A program made the position numbers and the translations under genes. Positions 17,611 to 25,598 of a DNA stretch of 64,000 nt are shown here, piece after piece. Positions within the stretch are counted from its first letter, which is position 1, and each line of letters starts with the position of its first letter. Source of the stretch: Longimicrobiales bacterium (GTDB taxonomy: Bacteria; Gemmatimonadota; Gemmatimonadetes; Longimicrobiales; Gaopeijiaceae); the NCBI GenBank assembly GCA_029245345.1, contig JAQWPM010000013.1, positions 39,699-103,698 on the forward strand. The letters are read 5' to 3'. Under the pieces are notes generated by a model. It did not search any database, was not told where the DNA came from, and was given only the letters and a program-made list of their open reading frames with translations.

Positions 17611-19562
17611 GAGTTTGGCACTCGCTCGATCTCGCGCTCGACTCCTTCCCATTGGGACATCACGTCCTCGACCTTCCCCTTCAGCTTCGCGCGCTCGTTG
17701 TCGAGGTCGGCCACTTCGTCTGCAGACGTGTCCTCGAAGAACCCGGGCTCACAAAAGGCTTGGTCGATCTCGGAGATCCGGGCTTCGGCGGTTTCGATCT
17801 TCCGAGTGAGGTCGTCACGCTGGCGGGTGAGCCGGTTCAGAAGGACCTCCGGCGCGACCGATCTCGCCTTCTTGTTCTCCTTCCACGAGTCTTTTCCGCT
17901 CTTCTTGGAGTCCTTTCGCTCTGCTTTTGCCTTCATGACTACGCTGTCGGAGTCGAGGTGGTCGTCTCCGCAGAAGTGCACGTACTCCTCGTAGGTGCCC
18001 AGGTAGTCCCTGACCTCGTCCGGCTTGATTTCGACAACCCGCGTCGCGAGCTGACTGACGAACCAACGGTCGTGAGACACCAGGATCAGCGTACCGTCGA
18101 AATTCTTCAGGCCGTGTACCAGCGCCTCGATGGACTCGAGGTCAAGGTGGTTGGTGGGCTCATCCAGAATCAGGACATTCGGCCTTTCGATGGCCAGTCG
18201 GCTGAAGATCAGCCTCGCTGCTTCTCCACCTGACAGCGCCTCGAGTCGTTTCTCGCCCTCGTCTCCGGAAAAGAGCATCATGCCCATCTGGCCGCGCACA
18301 TACCCGCGGTCACGGCTGGCGCAGAAGTCCCACAGCCATTCTTCAGCGGTTCGCGAAGCGTCGTCGAAGTCCTCTTTGTGATCCTGGGCGAAGTAACCGC
18401 GATGGGTCTCGTACCCCCACTTCACTTCACCTTCGTCCGCTTCGAGGTCGTCCATGACGATCTTCAGGAGCGTCGACTTCCCAATCCCGTTCGGGCCCAT
18501 GATGGCGAGGCGATCACCGCGGCGGACCTCGAGGTCCACTCCGTGCAGTACCTGGTTCTCACCGAAGGCCTTTGTGATGCCGGAGATGGTCAGGACCTCC
18601 TTGCCGCTCGGCCGGCGTGGTTCGAACCGGAACTTGGGATATCGGCGCGAGCTGCCTGGAAGTGCCGTGAGGTCGGCAGACTTCTTTTCGATCAGCTTGA
18701 GCTTACTCCCAGCTTGACGTGCTTTGCTGGCCTTGGCTTTGAAACGATCGACGAACTTCTGATGATGCGCGATCTCTTTTTCGCGTGAACTGATTTCCTT
18801 CTCACGACGATCGCGGTCTTCCTGCTTGGCATTGATGAAGAACGAGTAGTTGCCCTTGTAGAGCATGACCGTCTGGTAGTCCACGTCCAGGATGTCCGTC
18901 ACGACCTGATCCAAGAACCGATGATCGTGGGAGATCACGACGACTGGCCCGGCGAATTCACGCAGGAACTTCTCCAGCCAACGGATCGACAGGATGTCGA
19001 GGTGGTTGGTGGGCTCATCGAGGAGGAGAACGTCAGGAGCACTCGCGAGGACCTGGGCGAGCAGGACGCGAAGGCGGAACCCGCCGGAGAGGGTCGACAG
19101 AGGTCTTCTGTGTACCTCTGCAGGGAGTCCGAGCCCTTCTAAGATTGTCGCGGCGCGGGCCTCCGCCGTGTATCCGTCGTAGAGCTGCACGATCTCTTCG
19201 AGCTCGCCGAAGCGGTCTGCGTCGAATTCGGCCTCACCACCCTCGGCGGCCGCAAGGATCTTCTCTTTCTCCGCCATGGCGTCCCAGAGATCTGGGTTGC
19301 CCATGAGCGCCACATTCAGGACCTCTTGCTCTTCGTAGAGGAACTGGTCCTGACGCAGCACGCCAAGGCGTAACCGTTTGGGGATCGAGACAGATCCCTC
19401 GGTCGATTCCATGTGCCCGCTCATCACGTTGAGGAGTGTCGTCTTGCCGCATCCGTTGGCGCCTACGAGGCCGTAGCGCTGCCCAGAATTGAGCTGAAAC
19501 GACGCGCCCTCGAAGAGAGTGCGGTCACCGAACTGTTTGGAGAGGTTAGATACGGAAATCAT
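17607..19562 (-). CDS. ABC-F family ATPase (Uup/EttA type)
   Basis: This 651-residue soluble protein has two ABC cassettes and no membrane domain. Walker A sequences are GANGCGKTTL (about 34-43) and GPNGIGKSTL (about 350), signatures are LSGGFRLRVLLA and LSGGEAARLIFSR, and both cassettes have LLDEPTNHLD or LILDEPTNHLD. The charged linker between cassettes (about 240-300) is the P-site tRNA interaction motif region. The C-terminus carries a lysine-rich linker and an antiparallel coiled coil as in Uup. ABC-F proteins act on the ribosome and rescue stalled translation; some give antibiotic protection, but nothing here indicates that. Start ATG 19562 is divergent from moxR across 126 bases. Confidence 0.93.
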   Translation of the reverse strand: MISVSNLSKQFGDRTLFEGASFQLNSGQRYGLVGANGCGKTTLLNVMSGHMESTEGSVSIPKRLRLGVLRQDQFLYEEQEVLNVALMGNPDLWDAMAEKEKILAAAEGGEAEFDADRFGELEEIVQLYDGYTAEARAATILEGLGLPAEVHRRPLSTLSGGFRLRVLLAQVLASAPDVLLLDEPTNHLDILSIRWLEKFLREFAGPVVVISHDHRFLDQVVTDILDVDYQTVMLYKGNYSFFINAKQEDRDRREKEISSREKEIAHHQKFVDRFKAKASKARQAGSKLKLIEKKSADLTALPGSSRRYPKFRFEPRRPSGKEVLTISGITKAFGENQVLHGVDLEVRRGDRLAIMGPNGIGKSTLLKIVMDDLEADEGEVKWGYETHRGYFAQDHKEDFDDASRTAEEWLWDFCASRDRGYVRGQMGMMLFSGDEGEKRLEALSGGEAARLIFSRLAIERPNVLILDEPTNHLDLESIEALVHGLKNFDGTLILVSHDRWFVSQLATRVVEIKPDEVRDYLGTYEEYVHFCGDDHLDSDSVVMKAKAERKDSKKSGKDSWKENKKARSVAPEVLLNRLTRQRDDLTRKIETAEARISEIDQAFCEPGFFEDTSADEVADLDNERAKLKGKVEDVMSQWEGVEREIERVPNS

Positions 19563-19688
19563 AGAGCGAAGAATCTACACAAAAACGGCCAGCCAACCCT
19601 TCCCGGGCCGTGTGCATCCATTACCATACCGTTTATGAAACTACTGATGTAATTCAACGTCTCGGGTCCCAACCCGAACCACTGCCCT
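19563..19688. promoter_or_regulatory. divergent intergenic region between ABC-F and moxR
   Basis: This is 126 bases between two divergent starts and the only upstream region available to the eight-gene Bat cluster. It is more AT-rich than the surroundings near 19620-19655. A TGTAAT resembling a -10 box lies at about 19648, but the hexamer 17 bases upstream is a poor -35 match. A short inverted pair (ACGGCC...GGCCGT) sits near 19586-19611. The location as promoter region is a positional inference, and no factor-binding site is recognised. Confidence 0.35.
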
Positions 19689-20690
19689 ATGACCGATACA
19701 CCAAGCCTCGATATCGAGGTCATTCAAGCGAAGATCCAGCAGGAAAGTGCCTTCGTGGAGCGCCTGCTCACCGAGGTCGGCCGCGTCATCGTTGGACAGA
19801 AGACGATGGTCGAGCGTTTGCTCATTGGACTGCTCGCCGACGGGCATGTTCTGATGGAAGGCGTGCCCGGCCTGGCCAAGACGCTCACGGTGAAAACGCT
19901 GGCTCAGGCCATCGACACCGAGTTCCGTCGGCTACAGTTCACGCCGGATCTTTTGCCGGCGGATCTGACGGGAACCCTGATCTACGACCCGAAGGACCAA
20001 GAGTTTAAAACCAAGAAGGGTCCGATCTTCGCCAACATCATTTTGGCGGACGAGATCAACCGGTCGCCAGCGAAAGTTCAGGCTGCGCTCCTCGAGGCGA
20101 TGCAGGAGCACCAGGTCACCATTGGGGAAAAGAGTTATCCCCTGGACGACCCGTTCCTCGTGCTCGCGACGCAGAACCCGATCGAACAGGAAGGCACGTA
20201 TCCGTTGCCGGAAGCCCAGGTCGACCGGTTTATGCTGAAGTTGTCGGTGGAGTATCCGACGGGGGACGAAGAGCTGCAGATCATGCGCCGTATGTCGTCA
20301 GGCGTGACTGCGGAGGTGAATCCAGTCGTTACGCCGGCGGAGATCATCAAGGCGCGTAAGGCGGTCGAGATGATCTATATGGATCAGCAAGTCGAGCGGT
20401 ACATTGTCGATCTCGTTCTCGCGACGCGTGATCCGGCGGCGTATGGATTGGATGATCTGACGGACCTCATCTCCTACGGGGCGTCACCCCGAGCGACGAT
20501 CTGTCTGGCCAAGACGGCGCGGGCACATGCGTTCCTGCAGCGCCGCGGCTTCGTGACCCCGGACGATGTACGTGCCATGGGAATGGACGTGCTTCGCCAT
20601 CGTGTCCTCGTTACGTACGAGGCTGAGGCTGAAGAAGTCACACCTGAAGATGTGGTACAGCGGATTCTCGACAGCGTCGAAGTACCCTAG
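19689..20690 (+). CDS. MoxR family AAA+ ATPase
   Basis: This is a 333-residue AAA+ ATPase. Walker A is GVPGLAKT (about 57-64), Walker B and sensor region are ILADEINRSPAKVQAALLEAM, and ATQNPIEQEGTYPLPEAQ is a diagnostic MoxR segment. MoxR proteins act as chaperone-like ATPases, usually with VWA-domain partners encoded next door, and assist assembly or metal insertion of client complexes. Here it is the first gene of a cluster containing DUF58, two VWA proteins, two TPR proteins and BatD, the classical Bat (Bacteroides aerotolerance) arrangement. The start is the first ATG at 19689, preceded by a short AT-rich stretch. Confidence 0.95.
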   Translation: MTDTPSLDIEVIQAKIQQESAFVERLLTEVGRVIVGQKTMVERLLIGLLADGHVLMEGVPGLAKTLTVKTLAQAIDTEFRRLQFTPDLLPADLTGTLIYDPKDQEFKTKKGPIFANIILADEINRSPAKVQAALLEAMQEHQVTIGEKSYPLDDPFLVLATQNPIEQEGTYPLPEAQVDRFMLKLSVEYPTGDEELQIMRRMSSGVTAEVNPVVTPAEIIKARKAVEMIYMDQQVERYIVDLVLATRDPAAYGLDDLTDLISYGASPRATICLAKTARAHAFLQRRGFVTPDDVRAMGMDVLRHRVLVTYEAEAEEVTPEDVVQRILDSVEVP

Positions 20691-20713
20691 GCCTTTCTGA
20701 GGCTGCTGCTTCT

Positions 20714-21589
20714 ATGATCCCGCGCGAGATCCTTAAGAAGGTCCGACGCATCGAGATCTCCACACGGGGTCTGGTGAACGAGGTCTTCTCCGGTGAATAC
20801 CACTCGGTCTTCAAAGGCCGTGGTATGAGCTTCGCCGAGGTGCGCGAGTATCAGTACGGGGACGACATCCGGTCTATCGATTGGAACGTCACCGCGCGCA
20901 GTGGCTCGCCGTTCGTGAAGATCTTCGAAGAAGAGCGCGAACTCACCGTAATGCTACTCTTCGACGTCAGCGGCTCCGGAGACTTCGGGACGCGGGAACG
21001 TTTGAAGAGCGAGGTCGCAGTCGAGATCTGCGCGCTCCTCGCGTTCAGCGCGATCAAGAACAACGACAAGGTCGGCCTCATCATCTTCTCAGATCAGGTC
21101 GAGAAGTTCGTGCCCCCAAGAAAGGGGCGACGACATGTGCTTCGCGTCCTGCGTGAGCTGCTGTACCACGAGCCGCAGGGGAAAGGCACGGACATCGCGG
21201 GAGCCTTGGAATACCTTACGCACGTGCAACGGAAGAAGGCCGTGAGTTTCCTGGTCTCGGACTTCCAAGACGAGGGCTTCGAGAAGGCACTCGCCGTGGC
21301 GGGCCGCCGGCACGACCTCATCGCGGTGCGGCTGGGGGATCAACGCGAGCGAGACCTGCCGGAACTCGGTTTCGTCGAGCTTGAGGATCCCGAGACGGGC
21401 GAGCGCGTCGTTGTGAACACATCTGGGAAGGGCTTCCGCTCTCGTTTCAGAGATCTCGCGGCTGCAGCTCAGCTGCGCACGAACAAGATGCTGCGGAAGA
21501 GTAAGGTCGATGTCATCGACATCGAGACCGGGCAGCCTTATGTGAAGCCGCTCATGCGCTTCTTCCGTGAACGGGCGTCCAGGCAATGA
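20714..21589 (+). CDS. DUF58 domain protein
   Basis: This 291-residue protein carries the DUF58 signature (GRGMSFAEVREYQYGDDIRSIDWNV, about residues 35-60) and a VWA-like fold with a MIDAS-type motif LFDVSGSGDFG. DUF58 proteins are regular partners of MoxR ATPases. It has no signal peptide or membrane helix, so it should be cytoplasmic, possibly membrane-associated through partners. The gene begins 23 bases after moxR and its stop overlaps the next start (ATGA). The family fold is well recognised; the biochemical function is not established. Confidence 0.93.
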   Translation: MIPREILKKVRRIEISTRGLVNEVFSGEYHSVFKGRGMSFAEVREYQYGDDIRSIDWNVTARSGSPFVKIFEEERELTVMLLFDVSGSGDFGTRERLKSEVAVEICALLAFSAIKNNDKVGLIIFSDQVEKFVPPRKGRRHVLRVLRELLYHEPQGKGTDIAGALEYLTHVQRKKAVSFLVSDFQDEGFEKALAVAGRRHDLIAVRLGDQRERDLPELGFVELEDPETGERVVVNTSGKGFRSRFRDLAAAAQLRTNKMLRKSKVDVIDIETGQPYVKPLMRFFRERASRQ

Positions 21590-22719
21590 TGCGTCGTCTC
21601 GTCGCCGTGCGACGCCTAGCGTGGGTCGCCCTGTGGGTCACGGCAGGGATTGGCATTGCCACGCCCGCAGCGGCGCAGAGCAGGCTGATGACCTCTATCG
21701 ACACCACGCTCCTGACTGTGGGCGACCGGATGACGATGGAGGTTCGGGTCTCTCATCCGGCAGGGTCTTCTTTGGAGTGGCCTGACTCGGTCAGCCTGTC
21801 TCCCATGGAGATCCTGGATGCGGCGGCGTTCCCCCCGACTTCTGGCGAGGGTGGGTTGTACTCGACGTTGCAGCTCACCATGACCGCCTTCGAACTGGGC
21901 GAGTTGGAGATCCCGAGTTTCGACGTCGAGGTTCGTAGTGAAGACGGGACCGTAGAGACACTCAGGACCGATCGGTTCGGTATTGAAGTGGTCACAGTGG
22001 GCCGGGATGAGACCGGTGACATTCGCGACATCCGGGGCCCTCTCTGGATTTCTGTGGGTGTCATTCAGGTCGGTTTCTGGTTGCTGTTCATCATCCTGGT
22101 GGTTGTGGTCTCCACCTGGTGGTTCCGACGTAGGAAAGCGAGAGGCGATGACGGCGGTCATATAGATATCGGGCCGCCGCCACGCCCTGCGCATGAGGTG
22201 GCCCTAGAGGCTTTCGCGGTGCTCGAAGCGTCGCCGATGCTCGAACGGGGTCAGGTCAAGGAGTACCACATTGAGGTGTCTGACATCCTGAGACGGTACG
22301 TGGAGGGACACTTCCAGGTGCACGCGCTGGAGATGACGACGTGGGAGGTGCTTTCGGGTCTCGAAGGGGTCGGTGTGGGCGAATCGACCCGCGGGGACTT
22401 CCGGGGCTTCTTGGACCAGTGCGACATGGTGAAGTTCGCCAAGGTGCGGCCGAGCGGTGACGACTCTGGCAAGGTCTTGGTCTTGGGCCGGTCGATCGTT
22501 GAGGCGACGAAGGATTGGAGCGCGCCGGAGCCGGAGCCAGAACCAGAGCCGGAGCCGGAGCCAGAACCAGAACCAGAGCCGGAGCCGGACGCCGCAACGG
22601 AGGGTGAGCTGCCAACTGAGGCGACGCCTGAGGTGGAATCGGAACCCGAGCCAGCGGTTGCTCCTGATGTTGGGTCGGAGACTGAGACGGTGCCCCTCCC
22701 AGAAAGGGAGGCGCCCTGA
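21586..22719 (+). CDS. BatD/DUF4381-like membrane protein with Pro-Glu repeat tail
   Basis: This 377-residue protein has a signal peptide ending near AAAQS (about residue 28), a beta-sandwich exported region (about 30-145), one membrane helix (about 153-177, VGFWLLFIILVVVVSTWWF region) and a cytoplasmic helical domain. The latter contains EYHIEVSDILRRYVEGHFQV, the typical DUF4381 C-terminal signature. The last 65 residues are an almost pure Glu-Pro repeat followed by an acidic tail, encoded by a hexanucleotide-like repeat at about 22527-22590. The protein probably links periplasmic and cytoplasmic parts of the Bat complex. It overlaps both neighbours by a few bases. No enzymatic motif is present. 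Confidence 0.78.
   Translation: MMRRLVAVRRLAWVALWVTAGIGIATPAAAQSRLMTSIDTTLLTVGDRMTMEVRVSHPAGSSLEWPDSVSLSPMEILDAAAFPPTSGEGGLYSTLQLTMTAFELGELEIPSFDVEVRSEDGTVETLRTDRFGIEVVTVGRDETGDIRDIRGPLWISVGVIQVGFWLLFIILVVVVSTWWFRRRKARGDDGGHIDIGPPPRPAHEVALEAFAVLEASPMLERGQVKEYHIEVSDILRRYVEGHFQVHALEMTTWEVLSGLEGVGVGESTRGDFRGFLDQCDMVKFAKVRPSGDDSGKVLVLGRSIVEATKDWSAPEPEPEPEPEPEPEPEPEPEPDAATEGELPTEATPEVESEPEPAVAPDVGSETETVPLPEREAP
22527..22590 (+). repeat. GAGCCG/GAACCA hexanucleotide-like coding repeat (Glu-Pro)n
   Basis: This tandem array of six-base units (gagccg, gagcca, gaacca) encodes about ten consecutive Glu-Pro pairs near the C-terminus of the DUF4381-like protein. The synonymous codon mixture shows it is not a perfect microsatellite, so slippage would be limited but possible. 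A rigid Pro-Glu rod of this kind is used as a spacer in other envelope proteins. Confidence 0.85.
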
Positions 22720-23708
22720 TGTTCCGTTTCAACGACCCACTCGTGCTGCTCTTGCTCCTCACGTTGCCTGTCATCGCCTGGATCCGTCACAGAGCTGAGG
22801 GCAGAAGAACCGGAGCGATTCGGTTTTCTTCGGTCTCGGCAGCACGCGAAGCCGCGGGAATCACATCCGGCTGGGCGCATCGCGTGCCTGGAATCCTCCG
22901 CGCAGTGGCGTTGACCGCGTTGATCGTCGCGCTCGCGCGACCGCAAACTGGGATGACGTCGGAAGACGTCCGCACGCAGGGTATCGACATCCTGCTGGCA
23001 TTGGACGTATCGAGTTCGATGCTTGCCGAGGACCTCGAGCCGAACCGCCTGTCCGCTGCTAAGAGTGTCGCGGCGGAGTTCGTTCAGGGTCGGGGCAACG
23101 ACCGTATTGGCCTGATCGCCTTTGCCGGGAAGGCGTTCACTCAGGCGCCGCTTACTCTGGATTACGGCGTGGTGACCGAACTCCTGGGTGAACTGGAGAT
23201 CGGGATGATCGAGGACGGGACGGCGGTCGGCATGGGCCTCGCGACGGCGGTGAAGCGCTTGCAGGCTTCGAGTGCCACCTCGAAGGTGGTCATTCTGCTC
23301 ACCGACGGCCGCAGCAACCGAGGCGAGATCGGGCCGGTCACTGCCGCACAAATGGCGCAGGCCTTGGGCGTGAGGGTTTATACGATTGGGGCCGGATCCC
23401 AAGGCACCGCGCGCATGCCCGTAGTCGATCCGCTGCGAGGAACGTCGTACGCGAACGTACAGGTAGACATCGATGAGGTGTCTTTGCAGGAAATCGCGGA
23501 ACTGACCGGTGGGCAGTACTTCCGAGCCACGGACACGGAGAGCTTGGCTCAGATCTGGGCGCAGATCGACGAGTTGGAGACTACCGAGATCGAGGTTCAG
23601 AACTACACGCAGTACGAGGAGCGTTTCGGCCTCGTGCTCATGTTCGGGTTCTTGATGCTGGGCCTCGAACTCGGGTTGTCCTCTACAGTGCTGCGGAGGC
23701 TGCCATGA
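22719..23708 (+). CDS. batA: BatA-like VWA-domain membrane protein
   Basis: This 329-residue protein has an N-terminal membrane helix (about 8-22), a second helix (about 58-75), and a VWA domain with MIDAS motif ALDVSSSMLAEDL, the conserved threonine/aspartate in LLTDGRSNRGEIG, and a C-terminal helix (about 305-325). This is the BatA layout. VWA domains bind metal and mediate protein contacts; the MoxR ATPase is the expected partner. The gene overlaps the previous stop by one base (TGATG) and is 19 bases before a second VWA gene. Symbol given by position and domain layout. Confidence 0.9.
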   Translation: MFRFNDPLVLLLLLTLPVIAWIRHRAEGRRTGAIRFSSVSAAREAAGITSGWAHRVPGILRAVALTALIVALARPQTGMTSEDVRTQGIDILLALDVSSSMLAEDLEPNRLSAAKSVAAEFVQGRGNDRIGLIAFAGKAFTQAPLTLDYGVVTELLGELEIGMIEDGTAVGMGLATAVKRLQASSATSKVVILLTDGRSNRGEIGPVTAAQMAQALGVRVYTIGAGSQGTARMPVVDPLRGTSYANVQVDIDEVSLQEIAELTGGQYFRATDTESLAQIWAQIDELETTEIEVQNYTQYEERFGLVLMFGFLMLGLELGLSSTVLRRLP

Positions 23709-23727
23709 CCGCCCGGAGGTCCGCCTG

Positions 23728-24759
23728 ATGTTCCGGTTTGGCTCTGTCGAATGGCTCTTTGGCCTTCTGCTCGTTCCGGTCGTCATCACCTTGTTGATGA
23801 TGGCTGCGCGGAGCCGTCGGCGAGCACTCGACGCGTTCGGTGACTCCGACCTGGTCCGGCGCCTCACGGGTTCGGTGAACCTGACGGCCCGGCGTGTGAA
23901 ATCGAGTCTGGTGGTGACAGCTGTCGCGTTGGCGGCCGTCGCGCTGGCCCGTCCACAGTTCGGGACGCGGGTCGAGACCGTGAGCAGCGTGGGGCAGGAC
24001 ATCATCGTGGCGCTCGACCTTTCAGAGTCCATGCTCGCCGAGGATATGGCACCGAACAGGCTCGAAGTCGCCAAATTGGCAGTGCGCCGCCTGATGTCTC
24101 AGCTGGATGGAGACCGCATTGGCTTGGTCGCGTTTGCAGCGGATGCGTTCGTGCAGGCTCCGCTCACGATCGACTATGGTGCGGCGGCGATGTTCTTGGA
24201 CGCGATGCACCCGGATATGATGCCGGTGCAGGGAACCGATCTTGGCGCTGCCCTGCGGGTATCACTCGATGCACTGGCCCGGAGTGAGCGGAGCGCGCGG
24301 TCGATCGTTCTTATCACGGACTTCGAGCACCATGAAGGGATCGATATGGAGTCGCTCGAGCTCCTAGAGAGCGGGGCGGTTCCGGTGCACGTTGTGGGCA
24401 TCGGTACGCTGGAAGGAGGGCCGATCCCGCAGTTCGATGAGAACGGCAGGCGTGACGGCTTCTTGAGAGACGAAGACGGCAATGTGGTAACGACGCGCCT
24501 GGCAGAGGAAGCGGTGGTCGACGTCACGAATCTGTGGGAAGGTCGCTATGTGCGTGCTGCGGACGGGGGCGGAGGACTCGATGCACTATTCGCTGAGATC
24601 GCGGGCGAGACGGGTGAGGAACTCGATGAACAACAGATCACAGTCTTCGAAGAGCAGTACCAGATCTTCCTTGCCTTGTCTGTCCTGATGTTGTTGGTGG
24701 AAGGTCTGGTGTCCGAGCGTAAGCGGAGCGTGCACGAATGGGCGGGGAGATTCGAATGA
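23728..24759 (+). CDS. batB: BatB-like VWA-domain membrane protein
   Basis: This 343-residue paralogue of the preceding gene has the same order: N-terminal helices (about 9-25 and 55-72), a VWA domain with MIDAS motif ALDLSESMLAEDM, and a C-terminal helix (about 310-330). The late MIDAS segment reads LITDFEHHEG, slightly different from the LTDG form in the upstream copy. Bat clusters usually carry two VWA proteins that are thought to form a membrane complex. The stop overlaps the TPR gene start (ATGA at 24756). Confidence 0.9.
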   Translation: MFRFGSVEWLFGLLLVPVVITLLMMAARSRRRALDAFGDSDLVRRLTGSVNLTARRVKSSLVVTAVALAAVALARPQFGTRVETVSSVGQDIIVALDLSESMLAEDMAPNRLEVAKLAVRRLMSQLDGDRIGLVAFAADAFVQAPLTIDYGAAAMFLDAMHPDMMPVQGTDLGAALRVSLDALARSERSARSIVLITDFEHHEGIDMESLELLESGAVPVHVVGIGTLEGGPIPQFDENGRRDGFLRDEDGNVVTTRLAEEAVVDVTNLWEGRYVRAADGGGGLDALFAEIAGETGEELDEQQITVFEEQYQIFLALSVLMLLVEGLVSERKRSVHEWAGRFE

Positions 24760-25598
24760 GAACGTTCATGAACATCTTGGCTCTGACCGCATCAGTGGCA
24801 TTCGCCCTGGCGGCTCCGTCGGCGGTGACGGCTCAAACCGGGCGCGCCCAGGTTCAGGAAGGAAATCGTCTGTACGAAGAGGGCCGGTTCGAGGAAGCGC
24901 ATCAGCGGTATCTGGAAGCGTTGGCCGAAGATCCCGCGTCTGGCCTCGTCCGCTTCAATGACGGCAATGCGCTGTATCAACAGCAGGACTACGAGAAGGC
25001 GATGGAGTCGTATCAACAGGCCATCGCGACGGGAGATCCCGACTTCGCGAGCGCCGCGTGGTACAACCTTGGAAACGCCATGTACCGCGGACAGCAGTTC
25101 GAGCAGGCGCTCGATGCTTACAAACAAGCGCTTCGCCTGAATCCCTCAGATCCTGATTCAAAGCACAATCTCGAGGCCACGCTCCAGCAGCTGGAAACCG
25201 AAGAAGAGGACCAGGAGCAGCAGGACGACGGTGAGTCCGATGAGGATGAGGGAGACGAGGAACAGCCTGAGGACGGCGAGCAGCAGAACCAAGACGGTGA
25301 GCAAGATCCTGAGGACGAGCAGCAGCCTCAGGACGGGGAAGACGAAGACGAGGGTGAGCAGGATCAGCAGCAGGGGGATGAGGGTGAGGACGAAGAAGAG
25401 CAGCCCCCTGAGCAGGGTGAAGATGAGAATGTGGGAGAACAGCCGCCGGAGCCGCAGGAAGGTGAGGCTCAGGTGCAGCCGGGTGAGATGACCGAGGAAG
25501 AAGCCGAACGCCTCCTGGATGCCATCGAAGAAGACGCGGACGAAGTGAACCGGAAGCGTGCGAACGCTCGTGGCAGGAAACCCAGGAAGCCGTGGTAG
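24756..25598 (+). CDS. batC: BatC-like TPR protein with strongly acidic tail
   Basis: This 280-residue exported protein has a signal peptide (MNILALTASVAFALAAP region), then three tetratricopeptide repeats (about residues 30-145; ALYQQQDYEKAMESYQQAI, AWYNLGNAMYRGQQFEQAL). A tail of some 100 residues follows, made almost only of Glu, Asp, Gln, Gly and Pro, closing with a basic end (RGRKPRKPW). TPR repeats bind partner proteins. The conserved closing segment MTEEEAERLLDAIEEDADEVNRK is typical of BatC. The start at 24756 overlaps the batB stop; an earlier ATG at 24738 is in frame but gives no better signal peptide. Confidence 0.88.
   Translation: MRTFMNILALTASVAFALAAPSAVTAQTGRAQVQEGNRLYEEGRFEEAHQRYLEALAEDPASGLVRFNDGNALYQQQDYEKAMESYQQAIATGDPDFASAAWYNLGNAMYRGQQFEQALDAYKQALRLNPSDPDSKHNLEATLQQLETEEEDQEQQDDGESDEDEGDEEQPEDGEQQNQDGEQDPEDEQQPQDGEDEDEGEQDQQQGDEGEDEEEQPPEQGEDENVGEQPPEPQEGEAQVQPGEMTEEEAERLLDAIEEDADEVNRKRANARGRKPRKPW

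Noticed and set aside
22527..22590. possible CRISPR or intergenic satellite
   Set aside because: The repeat lies inside a coding frame with no spacers; it encodes Glu-Pro pairs.
22251..24074. 607-residue minus-strand open frame
   Set aside because: It is the shadow of the DUF4381-like, batA and batB genes; the sequence is low-complexity Ser/Arg-rich with no family motif, whereas the plus strand has clear VWA and signal-peptide features.
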